Shown here: one piece after another, positions 18,101-25,030 of the stretch
Numbering within the stretch: position 1 is the stretch's first letter
How the letters are laid out: every line of letters starts with the position of its first letter
Assembly (NCBI GenBank): GCA_023416335.1
Contig: JAEZHY010000242.1
Coordinates: 1 to 25,030, forward strand
Direction of reading: 5' to 3'
Length of the DNA stretch: 25,030 bases
Source of the DNA: Pseudomonadota bacterium
GTDB taxonomy: Bacteria; Desulfobacterota; Syntrophobacteria; Syntrophobacterales; Syntrophobacteraceae
Position numbers and translations under genes: made by a program
The notes under the pieces: generated by a model
Seen by the model: only the letters and a program-made list of their open reading frames with translations
The model's database searches: none
Told to the model about the DNA's origin: nothing

Positions 18101-18328
18101 CGGTTTCGCCCAATCGTGATGACCTCTTTTGCCTTCATAATGGGCGTGATGCCGCTCCTCGTGGCATTCGGAGCCGGTTCGGCGGGCCAGCGCGCATTGG
18201 GGACCGTCGTTTTCGGCGGCATGCTTTCCTCAACGCTCATCGCCATCCCATTTGTGCCGGTCTTTTATGTACTGCTGGAGCGAATAACCGGTCATACTCG
18301 CCGTCGCAAGATCAAATCGCATCAATAA
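15200..18328 (+). CDS. RND multidrug efflux pump, HAE1 (AcrB-like) permease
   Basis: 1042 residues, the normal length for the hydrophobe/amphiphile efflux family. It opens with FFIERPIFANVIAF, the first membrane helix. The proton-relay residues are present: Asp411 and Asp412 in GIVVDDAIVIVE, and Lys938 in ALASKNAILIVEFA. Two large periplasmic porter loops lie between helices 1-2 and 7-8, and GFLPTEDQGYG and PVALVGVLLALLF are typical. It should export lipophilic compounds by proton motive force. The substrate cannot be read. It is the last gene of the operon and is followed by a strong terminator. No regulator gene is nearby. Confidence 0.95.
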   Translation: MISTFFIERPIFANVIAFVTIIIGLVALYTLPVAQYPQIVPPTIQVSAKYPGGSAEVVAESVGIPIEQAVNGVENSIYMSSTSGSDGSYSLTITFNVGTDLNASLALTQNLVNSAIAQLPAGVQEQGIVIRKVSPNILLVVSLYSEQDQFDEVFLSNYGVINLQYPLGRLPGIGQVRVAGAGPYSMRVWLYPDKLESFSITTLDVLNAIRGQNVQVAAGLLGGPPIPKDQQLQFTIRTLGRLSDTTQFEDIIIKTQGGQAPQIVRLRDIARVELSQQTFTNFASVTGHKSSQIIVYALPDANAIAVANSVYQKMEEMSRDFPEGLKYAIRFDTTRFVREAISGVYETLFIAGVLVLVVIMLFLQSFRAMLVPATTVPVTIIGAFIAIAALGFTVNLMTLFALILAIGIVVDDAIVIVEGSSYHIERGLPPKEATIKAMNELTGPVLGITLALVSVFLPAAFLPGITGQIFRQFALVIAATAVISAINALTLKPVQCSFWLKPRGDKPLNWFFRVFNRLFQALSDFYMHIVTWMVHRPFSMFVLFAGLIVITFPAFFNRPTGFLPTEDQGYGILVARLPEGAAQPRSREVSRKISDILARTEGVESWVNIGGFSLLDAANLPNVSTTFVVYKDWGERGAKLSQDVIIPNINRELSKIQDAQAFVVIPPPIRGLGQTGGFQMMVEDRQNLGLQELQRAVDELVDKGNSQPGLRGLATTFSTTSPQLYLNINRTKAEALQVPLSNVFDTLQAYLGSTFVNLFNKFNQVFQVYVQADSMFRIEMKDIRDLYVRNQVGGMVPLGTLLDIERVQGPELITRYNLYPAASIFGSSSEQFSSGEALAMMDNLAAENLPKGISYDWTSTSYQERQVGNQAYFIYALSIILVYFVLAALYESWTTPGAVILVVPVALVGVLLALLFRGYDTNLYTQIGLVLMIALASKNAILIVEFARELYQGGMPLDEAAIEATRRRFRPIVMTSFAFIMGVMPLLVAFGAGSAGQRALGTVVFGGMLSSTLIAIPFVPVFYVLLERITGHTRRRKIKSHQ

Positions 18329-18333
18329 ATGCA

Positions 18334-18360
18334 AAAGCCCTCCCCGAGGAGGGCTTTATC
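18334..18360 (+). terminator. Intrinsic terminator of the efflux operon
   Basis: AAAGCCCTCC (18334-18343) pairs perfectly with GGAGGGCTTT (18348-18357) around CCGA, six bases after the pump stop codon. The A/T ends make it bidirectional, so it may also serve the convergent WVPG gene. Confidence 0.85.
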
Positions 18361-18393
18361 TTATCTGCCTATGATGGACTCATTCTCTTTCCA

Positions 18394-18666
18394 TCATCCC
18401 CAATGACCGGGGACCCAACCGCCAAACCGATTGAAATGCCCGGGGACCCATCTTTCCGCCCTGCAGAATCCAGGGACCCATTCCCCAAAAAGATCATACT
18501 TCCCCGGAACCCAGACCGTTCCCGGCCCACATGCTTCAGCACCGTACTGAACCAGTTGGACCTGCGGACCCGGCGATTGACCGGGCGAAGCCCATCCAGC
18601 ATGCATATTGACAGCAAAAACAAAGAGAACAACACCTGTCAGGAAAAGCAGCTTTATTGCTCTCAT
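18394..18666 (-). CDS. Small secreted WVPG-repeat protein
   Basis: 90 residues. A clear signal peptide (MRAIKLLFL then a hydrophobic core, ending near HAGWA) is followed by a short linker and four WVPG units: VWVPGKYDLFGEWVPG, then RWVPGHFNRFGGWVPGHWG to the C-terminus. Such aromatic repeats resemble the YXWVPGHW/BcpO-type motifs of small periplasmic proteins of unknown function. Two cysteines (in ACGPG and FCRAE) could form a disulfide. I chose ATG 18666, which has GGAG eight bases upstream; the GTG at 18672 would be too close to that site. It is convergent with the RND pump. Function unknown. Confidence 0.75.
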   Translation of the reverse strand: MRAIKLLFLTGVVLFVFAVNMHAGWASPGQSPGPQVQLVQYGAEACGPGTVWVPGKYDLFGEWVPGFCRAERWVPGHFNRFGGWVPGHWG

Positions 18667-18937
18667 CCGCACATCTCCACGTTCCGTATTGGTTGATTCC
18701 CCGCGCTAACGCGCAGCAAGCCAACGGGAATAACTCTAATTGTAAGATAATCCCGGAACCGGAAATTTGAAGTAACGAGCAAGGGAACATTGCCGTTCCG
18801 CCTTCTGCAGCAACGACCTTTGCAGTCGGACAACTTCCGCGTTTGATAAATGCAGGCCTCTCGGGTATAAGTGTCCGCACAAATTTTCTCTTTTAACAAA
18901 CTACCCCAGACGGCAGAAGCCCCAGGAAAGTGTTCCG

Positions 18938-21574
18938 ATGGGTCGGAGCAGCACCAGGAAAAAGAAAGTACCGCAACAATCGGCGATCAAGGCGTCGGCC
19001 GGAATAGTCCCTCCCGCACCGGCACCCGTTGCGGCCGTGCCTGCAGGCATAAAGCTCCCGGTGCGGACCGACAGTTTCCCGCGCCTTATACTTGCGTCGG
19101 TTTTTTTCCTCTCCGGCCTGTGCGGTCTCATGTACGAAGTCGTCTGGACCCGTCTGCTCGTCCTTGTTTTCGGCAGCACAACCCATGCCATCTCGACGGT
19201 CCTTGCCGTCTTCATGCTCGGCCTCGCTCTCGGCAGTCATTTCTTCGGCAGGCGCGTAAGCCGAATGGAAGACCCGCAAAAAGTATACGGCTTCCTCGAA
19301 GTCGGAATCGGGATCTATGCTTTCCTGTTCCTGCCGCTGCTATATCTGGTCCAGATACTTCATTCCGCCCTTTTCCCGCATCTTTACGAGAGTTTCCTTC
19401 TTCTGAGCATATTCCGGATCGGCCTTTGCCTGCTGATCATCATCATACCTACGGTGCTCATGGGGGCGACCATTCCTCTCATAGCCTCCCTGCTCACGGT
19501 TTCGGGCAGATCGATGGGACGCGATGTAGGGATCATCTACTTCCTGAATACGATCGGGGCCTCCCTCGGCTCGTTTCTCAGCGCTTTCGTCGTCATTCCC
19601 AACTTCGGATTGAACTGGACACTCTACCTTGGCGGCATGCTCAACCTTGCAATAGGTGCTGCAGCGATCGGCGCCGGGCGGATATCGCCGGTCGAGGATT
19701 CGGTACCTGATATCCCCCCCCGGAATGCCGAGGAAGATCATACCCGGCCCGGCCTTGCCCTGTTTGCATTCTTTATGATCGGTCTTCTCTCCATGGTTTA
19801 TGAAAACGCATGGAGCCGTGCGCTGGTCATGGTATTCGGGACTTCCATTTACGCCTTCGCAACCATGCTTACCGCCTACCTCGTCGGTCTGGCGCTCGGG
19901 AGCCTCGTTTTCGGCCGCATTGCCGACAGGCTCAAAAACCATATGGCCTGCTTTGCCGTTCTGACCGCAGTCGTGGGACTCTCGATTTTCGCAACCACCC
20001 CGGTTATCGGGCGGCTGCCCGATTATTTCGTGCAGATATTCGCCAAAGATGATGCCGGCTGGGCCCACGTTACCTTGCTCGAATTTCTCGTCTGCTTTGC
20101 TATTATGCTCCCGCCCACCTTTTGCAGCGGAGCGAGCTTTCCTCTCGTTTCCCGGATTTGCGCCGGGATGAGGAATTTCCAGATAGGCCGTTCGGTTGCC
20201 GACGTGTATTCATTGAACACGGCCGGATGCATCCTCGGATCCCTTGCAACGGGTTTTCTCCTCATACCCGCACTGGGTGTCGAAAAATCGCTGCTCTTCG
20301 CCGCTGCCGCAAGCATTCTGCTGGCCTCGGCGTTGCTTTTCTTTTCGCAGTCGGGCGCGGGCGCGCACCGGGTTCTTCTAAAGAGGGCTGCCGCTCTCGT
20401 CCTTGCGATTGCAGCTTTCGCAGGGGCATGGACCCTGCCGAACTGGGATCCCCTGCTCATGGCCTCCGGGGTCTATGTTTATTCCAGAGTCTTTGCCAGG
20501 AACCGTGTCACCATCGAGGAATTTATGTCGCGATACCGCCTTCTGTATCATAAGGAAGGGCCATCCGACACGGTGACTGTGCTCGAATCGCCTGCCGGTT
20601 CGCGCTTTCTCAAAGTGAACGGCAAAACTGACGGCTCCGACGGCGGGGACAAATATACGCAGACTCTCCTGGGCCTCCTCCCCCTCATGTATGTGCAAAA
20701 CCCCAAAACGGTGCTCGACATCGGCCTTGGGACAGGAATTACCGCGGGCTCGCTTCTCGACTACCCGATAGAATCGATCGACTGTGCCGAGATATCCAGG
20801 CCGGTGGTCGAGGCATCGAATTTCTTCTCGAAAACCAACGGCAACGCGCTCGAATCGCCCCGCTTCCACCTGCGTATACTCGATGGGCGCACATGGCTCA
20901 TGTCGATGAACCTGCGCTACGACATCATCACCTCCGAGCCGTCCCATCCGTGGCAGACAGGCAACGCAAATCTCTTTACCACCGACTTCTTCGAAATGGC
21001 GTCCAGGCGTTTGAACGACAACGGGATCCTTTGCCAGTGGCTGCCCTACTATCACATGGACAAGGAACATTTCCGGCTGCTGCTGAAATCGCTGAAGACC
21101 GTCTTTCGAAACGTCAATATCTGGATAGCCAACACAGACGCACTCGTCATTGCCTCAAACAATCCGCTCTCCCTCGACTATGCTGAAATCAAGAGGAAGA
21201 TGGAAATCGAAAGCGTAAAGAACCGCTTCCACAGTATTGGAATCAACTCAGTCGAGGATTTTCTCAGCTTTTTCTACATCGACAACGATGCCGTGGACGG
21301 GTTCATCAAACCCATTGATTACGTCAATTCGGACAAATTTCCCGTCATCGAATTCAATGCTCCTAAGTACATCCTCGGCGCTGTGAAACCGGACACCTTC
21401 ACGGAACTGATGAATCTTTCTTACGGTTCGCGGCTGATACTCGCAAATTGCTCCAACCCCGCCGAAACAAACGAAAACAGAATCAAACAGAGGGCTGTCT
21501 ATTTTCGGGAATGGTTCATTCCCGATTCCGTTGCCGATGAAATTATCCGTAAATCTCTCGCGGCTTATAAATAG
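18938..21574 (+). CDS. Polytopic membrane protein fused to a spermidine-synthase-like domain
   Basis: 878 residues. A Pro/Ala-rich N-terminal tail (1-45) leads into two homologous membrane blocks. The first starts near residue 52 with GLCGLMYEVVWTRLLVLVFG, the second near residue 283 with GLLSMVYENAWSRALVMVFG; each is followed by an LGLALGS or VGLALGS segment. The C-terminal part, from about residue 540, is a Rossmann methyltransferase fold of the spermidine-synthase type, with VLDIGLGTGI near residue 592. The catalytic-Asp region of true aminopropyltransferases is replaced by SEPSHPW (Ser666-Trp672), as in other fused members I know, so polyamine synthesis is unlikely. ATG 18938 has AGGAAAG upstream. 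Its real substrate is unknown. Confidence 0.85.
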   Translation: MGRSSTRKKKVPQQSAIKASAGIVPPAPAPVAAVPAGIKLPVRTDSFPRLILASVFFLSGLCGLMYEVVWTRLLVLVFGSTTHAISTVLAVFMLGLALGSHFFGRRVSRMEDPQKVYGFLEVGIGIYAFLFLPLLYLVQILHSALFPHLYESFLLLSIFRIGLCLLIIIIPTVLMGATIPLIASLLTVSGRSMGRDVGIIYFLNTIGASLGSFLSAFVVIPNFGLNWTLYLGGMLNLAIGAAAIGAGRISPVEDSVPDIPPRNAEEDHTRPGLALFAFFMIGLLSMVYENAWSRALVMVFGTSIYAFATMLTAYLVGLALGSLVFGRIADRLKNHMACFAVLTAVVGLSIFATTPVIGRLPDYFVQIFAKDDAGWAHVTLLEFLVCFAIMLPPTFCSGASFPLVSRICAGMRNFQIGRSVADVYSLNTAGCILGSLATGFLLIPALGVEKSLLFAAAASILLASALLFFSQSGAGAHRVLLKRAAALVLAIAAFAGAWTLPNWDPLLMASGVYVYSRVFARNRVTIEEFMSRYRLLYHKEGPSDTVTVLESPAGSRFLKVNGKTDGSDGGDKYTQTLLGLLPLMYVQNPKTVLDIGLGTGITAGSLLDYPIESIDCAEISRPVVEASNFFSKTNGNALESPRFHLRILDGRTWLMSMNLRYDIITSEPSHPWQTGNANLFTTDFFEMASRRLNDNGILCQWLPYYHMDKEHFRLLLKSLKTVFRNVNIWIANTDALVIASNNPLSLDYAEIKRKMEIESVKNRFHSIGINSVEDFLSFFYIDNDAVDGFIKPIDYVNSDKFPVIEFNAPKYILGAVKPDTFTELMNLSYGSRLILANCSNPAETNENRIKQRAVYFREWFIPDSVADEIIRKSLAAYK

Positions 21575-21950
21575 GCTGCTCGGGGAATTATCGCGAGACT
21601 TGCCGGTTTCGTTCGCTGCCGGGATGGATATTTGCGGTCACTCCTCTGACAATTCCATCCACATCTGCCGCGCTCATGGCAAGGACATCGTTACCGCGGT
21701 ATTTCTTTTCACGGACGGAAATGTCCCATCTCTTCCGAAATATGGATCCAAACACTTTCCAGGAAAAGCCTCCCGGCCGGTACAAAACTTGCTTTAACCC
21801 TGATTAACCCTTGCCTTCCAGATCGCCGGACGGTGGAAGGATAGTCGTATCCGCCTGCCCTCTCGTCCCGGTAGCATAACGAGTGGAAATCGGCTGGACC
21901 TGTCCGGAAAGGATTGCAATTTCGGATGATCTCAGCCCAGAGGAGATCCC
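21575..21950. other. Gene-free gap
   Basis: 376 bases with no believable gene. It has a tandem pair of TTAACCC (about 21793-21809) and a hairpin, CCTTCCA (21814-21820) with TGGAAGG (21834-21840). The ribosome site AGAGGAG for the next gene is at its end. Confidence 0.5.
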
Positions 21951-23174
21951 ATGAGAAAATGCCTCGGCGCTCTTCCCTTCTGCCTGGCTCTGCTCTTTGC
22001 CTTTCAATTTCGAGCCCTTGCGGCACAGAACGTTGCAAATACGAACCAGAAGGGCAGCCTCATGAATTTTCCCAAAATAGACGTCCGCCAACCTTCTCCG
22101 GGAGTTCAGAGAGACACCATAATACGTATTTCGAACGATTATCCGGTCGATGTTTCACTATACTGCACCTGGGTCAATTCCGAATTCGACAAGACAGACT
22201 TCATTGTCGGGGTACCTCCGAGCGGCACCATCTGGTTCAGGGCCAGCGACGGGTCGCATTCACTGAAGGTTTTCAGCTCCGTCGCGGCATTCCCGATGCC
22301 TTTTCAAACAAATCCCTACACGGGGCAACTCAAGGCTGCTACCGGAGAACTCACCTGCTTTGCCGTGGATTCCGATACGTGGGCGCCGATTTCCTTCAAC
22401 CATCTTTTCGGTGCGGCTGAAATTTTCGAGAACGAATCCATCCTTTACGGATATCCTTCCTGGAATTTCACCGCAAGAGGCGTTGAACTGGGGAAACAGG
22501 TCGGCAGGCAGGGCCGTCTGCTTCTGACCGGAAAGGAGGGCGGCTACGATGCCTGCCCGGACTATCTTACGACGGAATTTCAGCCGGCCCTCACATCGGG
22601 TGAATGCTCGGATGATTGCTCGACTGGAACCGAGCTGACGCTTGTAGCCTGCAAGCAGGACCTTCGACAGGACGGCTCCCGCATTGTGACAAAAGCTCTT
22701 TTTGAAATATTCGATCAGAACGGCACGAAATTCGGCAATGCCTGGAAGTGCATAAACAAGTTCGACGACGACTTTCTACAGAATACTCAACCAAAGCCGG
22801 ACCCCTGGACCGGACTGCTGGTAGGCGCATACGGAGGAGCAAACTTCACTGTACCCGTTGACGACATGGAAAACGCGCGCATGCGGATTAGCGCAGTGAA
22901 GAGCACGGAGTGCGAGGCGTCCAACTACAATCGGTTCTGGCGGGATACTCACCCCTACCCCAATGCCCCGACCGGCATCCCCGGAACGGCAATCGACTAC
23001 TACAACAATCTGGGCATGGGTCCAAAGGGATCCAGCCGGAAGACCTCCTTTCTTTCGGTCATCGTAAAACACAATCCGGACGGCGGACTGTTCGCCAAGA
23101 CACCCTGTACGGCAGGAGCAGACACGACCGGAATTTTCAGGTACGATCCTCCTCGGGCCGTCGTTCCGGAATAG
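21951..23174 (+). CDS. Secreted protein of unknown function
   Basis: 407 residues with an N-terminal signal peptide (hydrophobic core then RALAA, cleavage near residue 25). The N-terminal region has MNFPKIDVR, then RDTIIRISNDYPVDVSLYC and WFRASDG. I recall this pattern from uncharacterised secreted proteins of Desulfobacterota and Geobacter-type bacteria, and it looks like a beta-sandwich. There are several cysteines, including a CSDDCSTG pair and CxxD motifs, that could form disulfides. No anchor, lipobox or enzyme motif is visible. ATG 21951 has an AGAGGAG site. It lies downstream of the membrane/spermidine-synthase fusion but 376 bases away, so it is probably transcribed separately. Confidence 0.8.
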   Translation: MRKCLGALPFCLALLFAFQFRALAAQNVANTNQKGSLMNFPKIDVRQPSPGVQRDTIIRISNDYPVDVSLYCTWVNSEFDKTDFIVGVPPSGTIWFRASDGSHSLKVFSSVAAFPMPFQTNPYTGQLKAATGELTCFAVDSDTWAPISFNHLFGAAEIFENESILYGYPSWNFTARGVELGKQVGRQGRLLLTGKEGGYDACPDYLTTEFQPALTSGECSDDCSTGTELTLVACKQDLRQDGSRIVTKALFEIFDQNGTKFGNAWKCINKFDDDFLQNTQPKPDPWTGLLVGAYGGANFTVPVDDMENARMRISAVKSTECEASNYNRFWRDTHPYPNAPTGIPGTAIDYYNNLGMGPKGSSRKTSFLSVIVKHNPDGGLFAKTPCTAGADTTGIFRYDPPRAVVPE

Positions 23175-23226
23175 ATCGCCGGGGCGGGAACGAAATGATC
23201 CTGAAGAGTGGATGGGAGGATATTTG

Positions 23227-23260
23227 AAGGCATGAAGGCCGGGCGATTTCGTCATGCCTT
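23227..23260 (+). terminator. Hairpin downstream of the secreted-protein gene
   Basis: AAGGCATGA (23227-23235) pairs perfectly with TCATGCCTT (23252-23260) around a 16-base loop. There is no T tract, so terminator activity is uncertain. Confidence 0.4.
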
Positions 23261-23573
23261 ACATCCGCTGTGGACATAACTTTTCTTCGGTCCGCTGCCG
23301 TTCCGAGACAAAAACATCACGGCAGGATGGACTTTTATCCCTCAGGGTTCAGACAAATCCGTCATAATTCGGATCGGATCCGGTTGGTACGGAAGTTGCT
23401 CAAGTAGATACCGAAACTCCGCCGATACTCCGGAGTGGAGGGAATAGAGGCATTCCCCTTTCCAATGAGTATCCCTATTTGTCCGTCCAACACTATCCTG
23501 AGTCCGGTGCGCGCCGCTTCGAACCGATCGGTTCCCGAGGATACGCGCGTGCATCGGACCACCATTTTATTTC

Positions 23574-23647
23574 GGCCCCGACAGCTTTGCACAGCAATAT
23601 CGCCTCACAAACCGGGGGCACAGGTTCGAGCCCTGTTCGGACCACGA
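23574..23647 (+). pseudogene. Degenerate tRNA-like element (Val-like, anticodon position CAC)
   Basis: 74 bases that follow tRNA numbering. The acceptor 5' strand GGCCCCG pairs with TCGGACC (23637-23643) at five of seven positions. The D stem is short (GCT/AGC) with a six-base loop that lacks GG. The anticodon loop CTCACAA has U33 and CAC in the anticodon place, but its stem is mostly mispaired. The T arm is perfect: ACAGG-TTCGAGC-CCTGT. The end reads A-CGA in place of N-CCA. This looks like a decayed tRNA gene, not a working one. Confidence 0.6.
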
Positions 23648-23658
23648 AGAACCCGAAA

Positions 23659-23735
23659 AGGGTGGCGGTTAAGTTGGTTATAATCCCTGCCCGCCACGCC
23701 GAAGGCCGAGGCTTCAAGTCTCTTCCACCCCCGCA
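23659..23735 (+). pseudogene. Degenerate tRNA-like element (tRNA-Asp-derived, anticodon position GCC)
   Basis: 77 bases that fit every canonical tRNA position. The acceptor pairs six of seven (AGGGTGG with CCACCCC). The D arm GTTA-AGTTGGTTA-TAAT is fully paired and matches bacterial tRNA-Asp except for a compensatory 13-22 change. The anticodon loop CCGCCAC has GCC where tRNA-Asp has GTC, and C in place of U33. The anticodon and T stems each have mismatches. The end is GCA instead of CCA. It follows the Val-like element by 11 bases, and Val-Asp is a common tRNA gene pair, so the two look like a decayed cluster. Confidence 0.6.
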
Positions 23736-23745
23736 GGAAAACAAC

Positions 23746-23778
23746 AGGAGTCCGCCCGGCAGGGTTGGCTCCTTTTTT
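23746..23778 (+). terminator. Intrinsic terminator after the tRNA-like pair
   Basis: AGGAG-(t)-CC-GCCC, loop GGCA, GGG-(t)-TGG-CTCCT, followed by a TTTTTT run. It starts 11 bases after the second tRNA-like element, as expected for a tRNA operon terminator. It is far better preserved than the tRNA-like sequences themselves. Confidence 0.8.
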
Positions 23779-23807
23779 ATGGTCTTGAGTATCCCTGCTG
23801 AAAGATC

Positions 23808-23840
23808 TTTGATACAGTGTATGACATTGTATTATAGGAG
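23808..23840 (+). promoter_or_regulatory. Promoter and operator-like dyad of the antitoxin remnant
   Basis: TTTGAT (23808-23813) and TATTAT (23830-23835) are 16 bases apart. Between and overlapping them is a perfect dyad ATACA-G-TGTAT (23812-23822), the kind of site bound by ribbon-helix-helix antitoxins for autoregulation. The ribosome site AGGAG (23836-23840) follows. Confidence 0.4.
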
Positions 23841-23846
23841 CGTCGC

Positions 23847-24008
23847 ATGCCCATATCAGTCAGGCTGGATGTAGATACGAGAAGAAGCTCAATGAAGTTG
23901 CTCAGGCTCTGGACAGATCGAAAGGGTGGGGTCATAAGGGAGGGGCTGAAAAGCTCAAAGGTTGAGATCAAACCGTTACCGACACAGAGACGAAGGGCTA
24001 ATGGCTGA
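23847..24008 (+). pseudogene. Frameshifted CopG/ribbon-helix-helix antitoxin remnant
   Basis: Frame 1 begins MPISVRLDVDT, the frame one base on continues EKKLNEVAQALDRSKGW, and frame 1 resumes with VIREGLKS. Joined, these give the beta strand, helix and helix of a CopG-type antitoxin. One base is missing near 23879-23881 and one G is extra in the GGGG at about 23930-23933; together they restore the frame. The C-terminal toxin-binding part is not recognisable and no RelE/ParE toxin follows. ATG 23847 has AGGAG six bases upstream. It is a decayed toxin-antitoxin locus, or a sequence with two base errors. Confidence 0.65.
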
Positions 24009-24213
24009 GCGCCCAACAAATACCGGATCGAGGGAGAGCGGGTCGCAGGAGGGATCTGAGTCGCACTCCTGCTATGCCCATAATCTCCCATATTTCAAAG
24101 ACCCCGTTCACCCCTACGACTATTCGGAAGACTGGGACCTCGAAGAGGAGTGGAACAGGAGACAGTTCGGGAATGCCCCAATTCACTTTAAATTGAACGG
24201 CTCACGCGGATAA
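24001..24213 (+). CDS. Doubtful small ORF after the antitoxin remnant
   Basis: 70 codons from ATG 24001, which overlaps the end of the antitoxin remnant by eight bases (ATGGCTGA), the position where a toxin gene would lie. The translation (for example PYFKDPVHPYDYSEDWDLEEEW) is acidic and aromatic and resembles no toxin family I know. It may be a chance frame or the tail of an unknown small protein. Confidence 0.25.
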   Translation: MAERPTNTGSRESGSQEGSESHSCYAHNLPYFKDPVHPYDYSEDWDLEEEWNRRQFGNAPIHFKLNGSRG

Positions 24214-25030
24214 AGTCTGTAGCCTCCCTCTTAATTCCTTTTACACCGGCCCCTCTGTTCCAATTCGCCTCCTCCTTGAATATTCGTGAGCCTTCCCACA
24301 AATATTCACTTTGCCCGAGGAAGCATCTGCTCCTGCACCCCGATCACTACAAGGCCGACAAAGGAAAGAAAGACTCAAACGCCCAGCGATGCCAGTCGGC
24401 TGGCCTGCTCTCTTTACCTTTATAATCTGAAATGAAACACAATTATGGATATATTAGGAATGCCAAAGGCCGATTCAGCGAATTAATCGTACACCCTCTT
24501 TTGATTTTGCGAACCGGATTTCGATTGCCTGAACTCGGGTGCCTATACCTCAGACAATCGCTTGCAGGCATCAAAACGGTTCCAATTTCCGATTGCCGAT
24601 CACATGCCAGTAAATTGATGATTTCCTGAACCTTCTGTTGCGGATCTCCTTTCGACACTTACACCCACCACCTCGGTCCCAGAAAGAAACTGCTGAAAAA
24701 TCAAAAAAGCCCCTCCTTTTCTAGATTATGTCTCACAAAAACATCTTGGCAAGTTGACGTGTAACCCTGCGCTGCTGACATAATTAGCAATTTTGATTTA
24801 CTTTCGGTTAGTTAGCCAATATTCGAAGAACTGTTGTTGTCTAACAACTCGAACCTGGTATTTTATGATAGCTGATAGACTTGAGCGCTGGCTCAATTCA
24901 AATTACATTCCGCTATTGCCACGAATAATCGCTGGAATTGCTTTTGCAAAGTAGCCGAGTTGATCGACTTCTTTGTAACTGATCACAGGGTCTCAGTTTT
25001 AAGCCTGATAAATCCAAGAGAGGTCAGGCC
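24214..25030. other. Gene-free, visibly AT-richer end of the window
   Basis: About 800 bases with no credible gene. Small hairpins are seen at 24391-24404 (GCCAG-TCGG-CTGGC) and near 24831-24848 (GTTGTT with AACAAC). A homopolymer-rich, AT-rich stretch starts at about 24690. The composition differs from the coding part of the window, which may mark the edge of another region. I see no RNA gene or insertion sequence. Confidence 0.45.

Larger units (their letters stand above)
23175..23846. other. Gene-free region with decayed tRNA-like elements
   Basis: About 670 bases. It holds a hairpin after the secreted-protein gene (23227-23260), an acceptor-end-like motif TCGGACCACCA at 23554-23564, two tRNA-like elements, and an intrinsic terminator. 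The short reading frames here are accidental readings of the tRNA-like DNA. Confidence 0.6.

Noticed and set aside
23574..23735. Working tRNA-Val and tRNA-Asp genes
   Set aside because: Mismatched anticodon stems, a missing U33 in one, and no CCA or correct discriminator context argue against function.
23435..23874. Several short ORFs across the tRNA-like region
   Set aside because: Their sequences (for example RTGLEPV on the minus strand) are typical accidental translations of tRNA genes.
24432..24629. A 65-codon plus-strand ORF near the window end
   Set aside because: No domain, no clear ribosome site, and AT-rich surroundings with open frames on both strands.
1..25030. CRISPR arrays, insertion sequences, prophage genes
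   Set aside because: I found no regularly spaced direct repeats, transposase or integrase frames, or phage proteins.

Overview
The window looks like a chromosomal stretch of an anaerobic Desulfobacterota (former Deltaproteobacteria), plausibly a sulfate-reducing or syntrophic lineage such as Syntrophobacteria. This is an inference. It rests on a periplasmic selenocysteine formate dehydrogenase of the two-subunit type, its FdhE maturation factor, a diheme cytochrome-c-peroxidase-like protein, a fused membrane/spermidine-synthase-like protein, and moderately GC-rich coding DNA with well-formed Shine-Dalgarno sites.

Layout. (1) 1-2420: an intergenic palindromic repeat, a minus-strand lipoprotein alpha/beta hydrolase, a gene-free gap with REP-like palindromes, and a minus-strand flavodoxin-fold reductase. 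(2) 2598-3545: thioredoxin reductase. (3) 3546-9063: a long fdh leader with a sigma-70-like promoter and a terminator-like hairpin, then fdhA, whose in-frame TGA is read as selenocysteine, then fdhB, a gap dense in palindromes, and fdhE. (4) 9128-11560: a convergent PilZ-like small gene and a secreted diheme peroxidase-like cytochrome. (5) 11561-12224: a gap with palindromes. (6) 12225-18357: a tripartite RND efflux operon (outer-membrane factor, adaptor, pump) closed by a strong terminator. (7) 18394-23174: a convergent small secreted WVPG-repeat protein, a fused membrane/spermidine-synthase-like protein, and a secreted protein of unknown function. (8) 23175-25030: a decaying region with two adjacent degenerate tRNA-like elements (Val-like, then Asp-like) followed by an intact terminator, a frameshifted CopG-type antitoxin remnant, and about 800 bases without a convincing gene.

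How the genes work together. FdhA (Tat-exported, selenium plus Mo/W-bis-MGD) and FdhB (12 cysteines, three [4Fe-4S] clusters) would oxidise formate or reduce CO2 in the periplasm. FdhE would act in the cytoplasm before export. No membrane cytochrome subunit is encoded here, so electrons probably pass to soluble periplasmic cytochromes. The three RND genes form one export machine. The other genes look independent. The most unusual non-coding signals are the tRNA-like pair, the variety of intergenic palindromes, and the hairpin in the fdh leader. I found no clear new multi-gene system.
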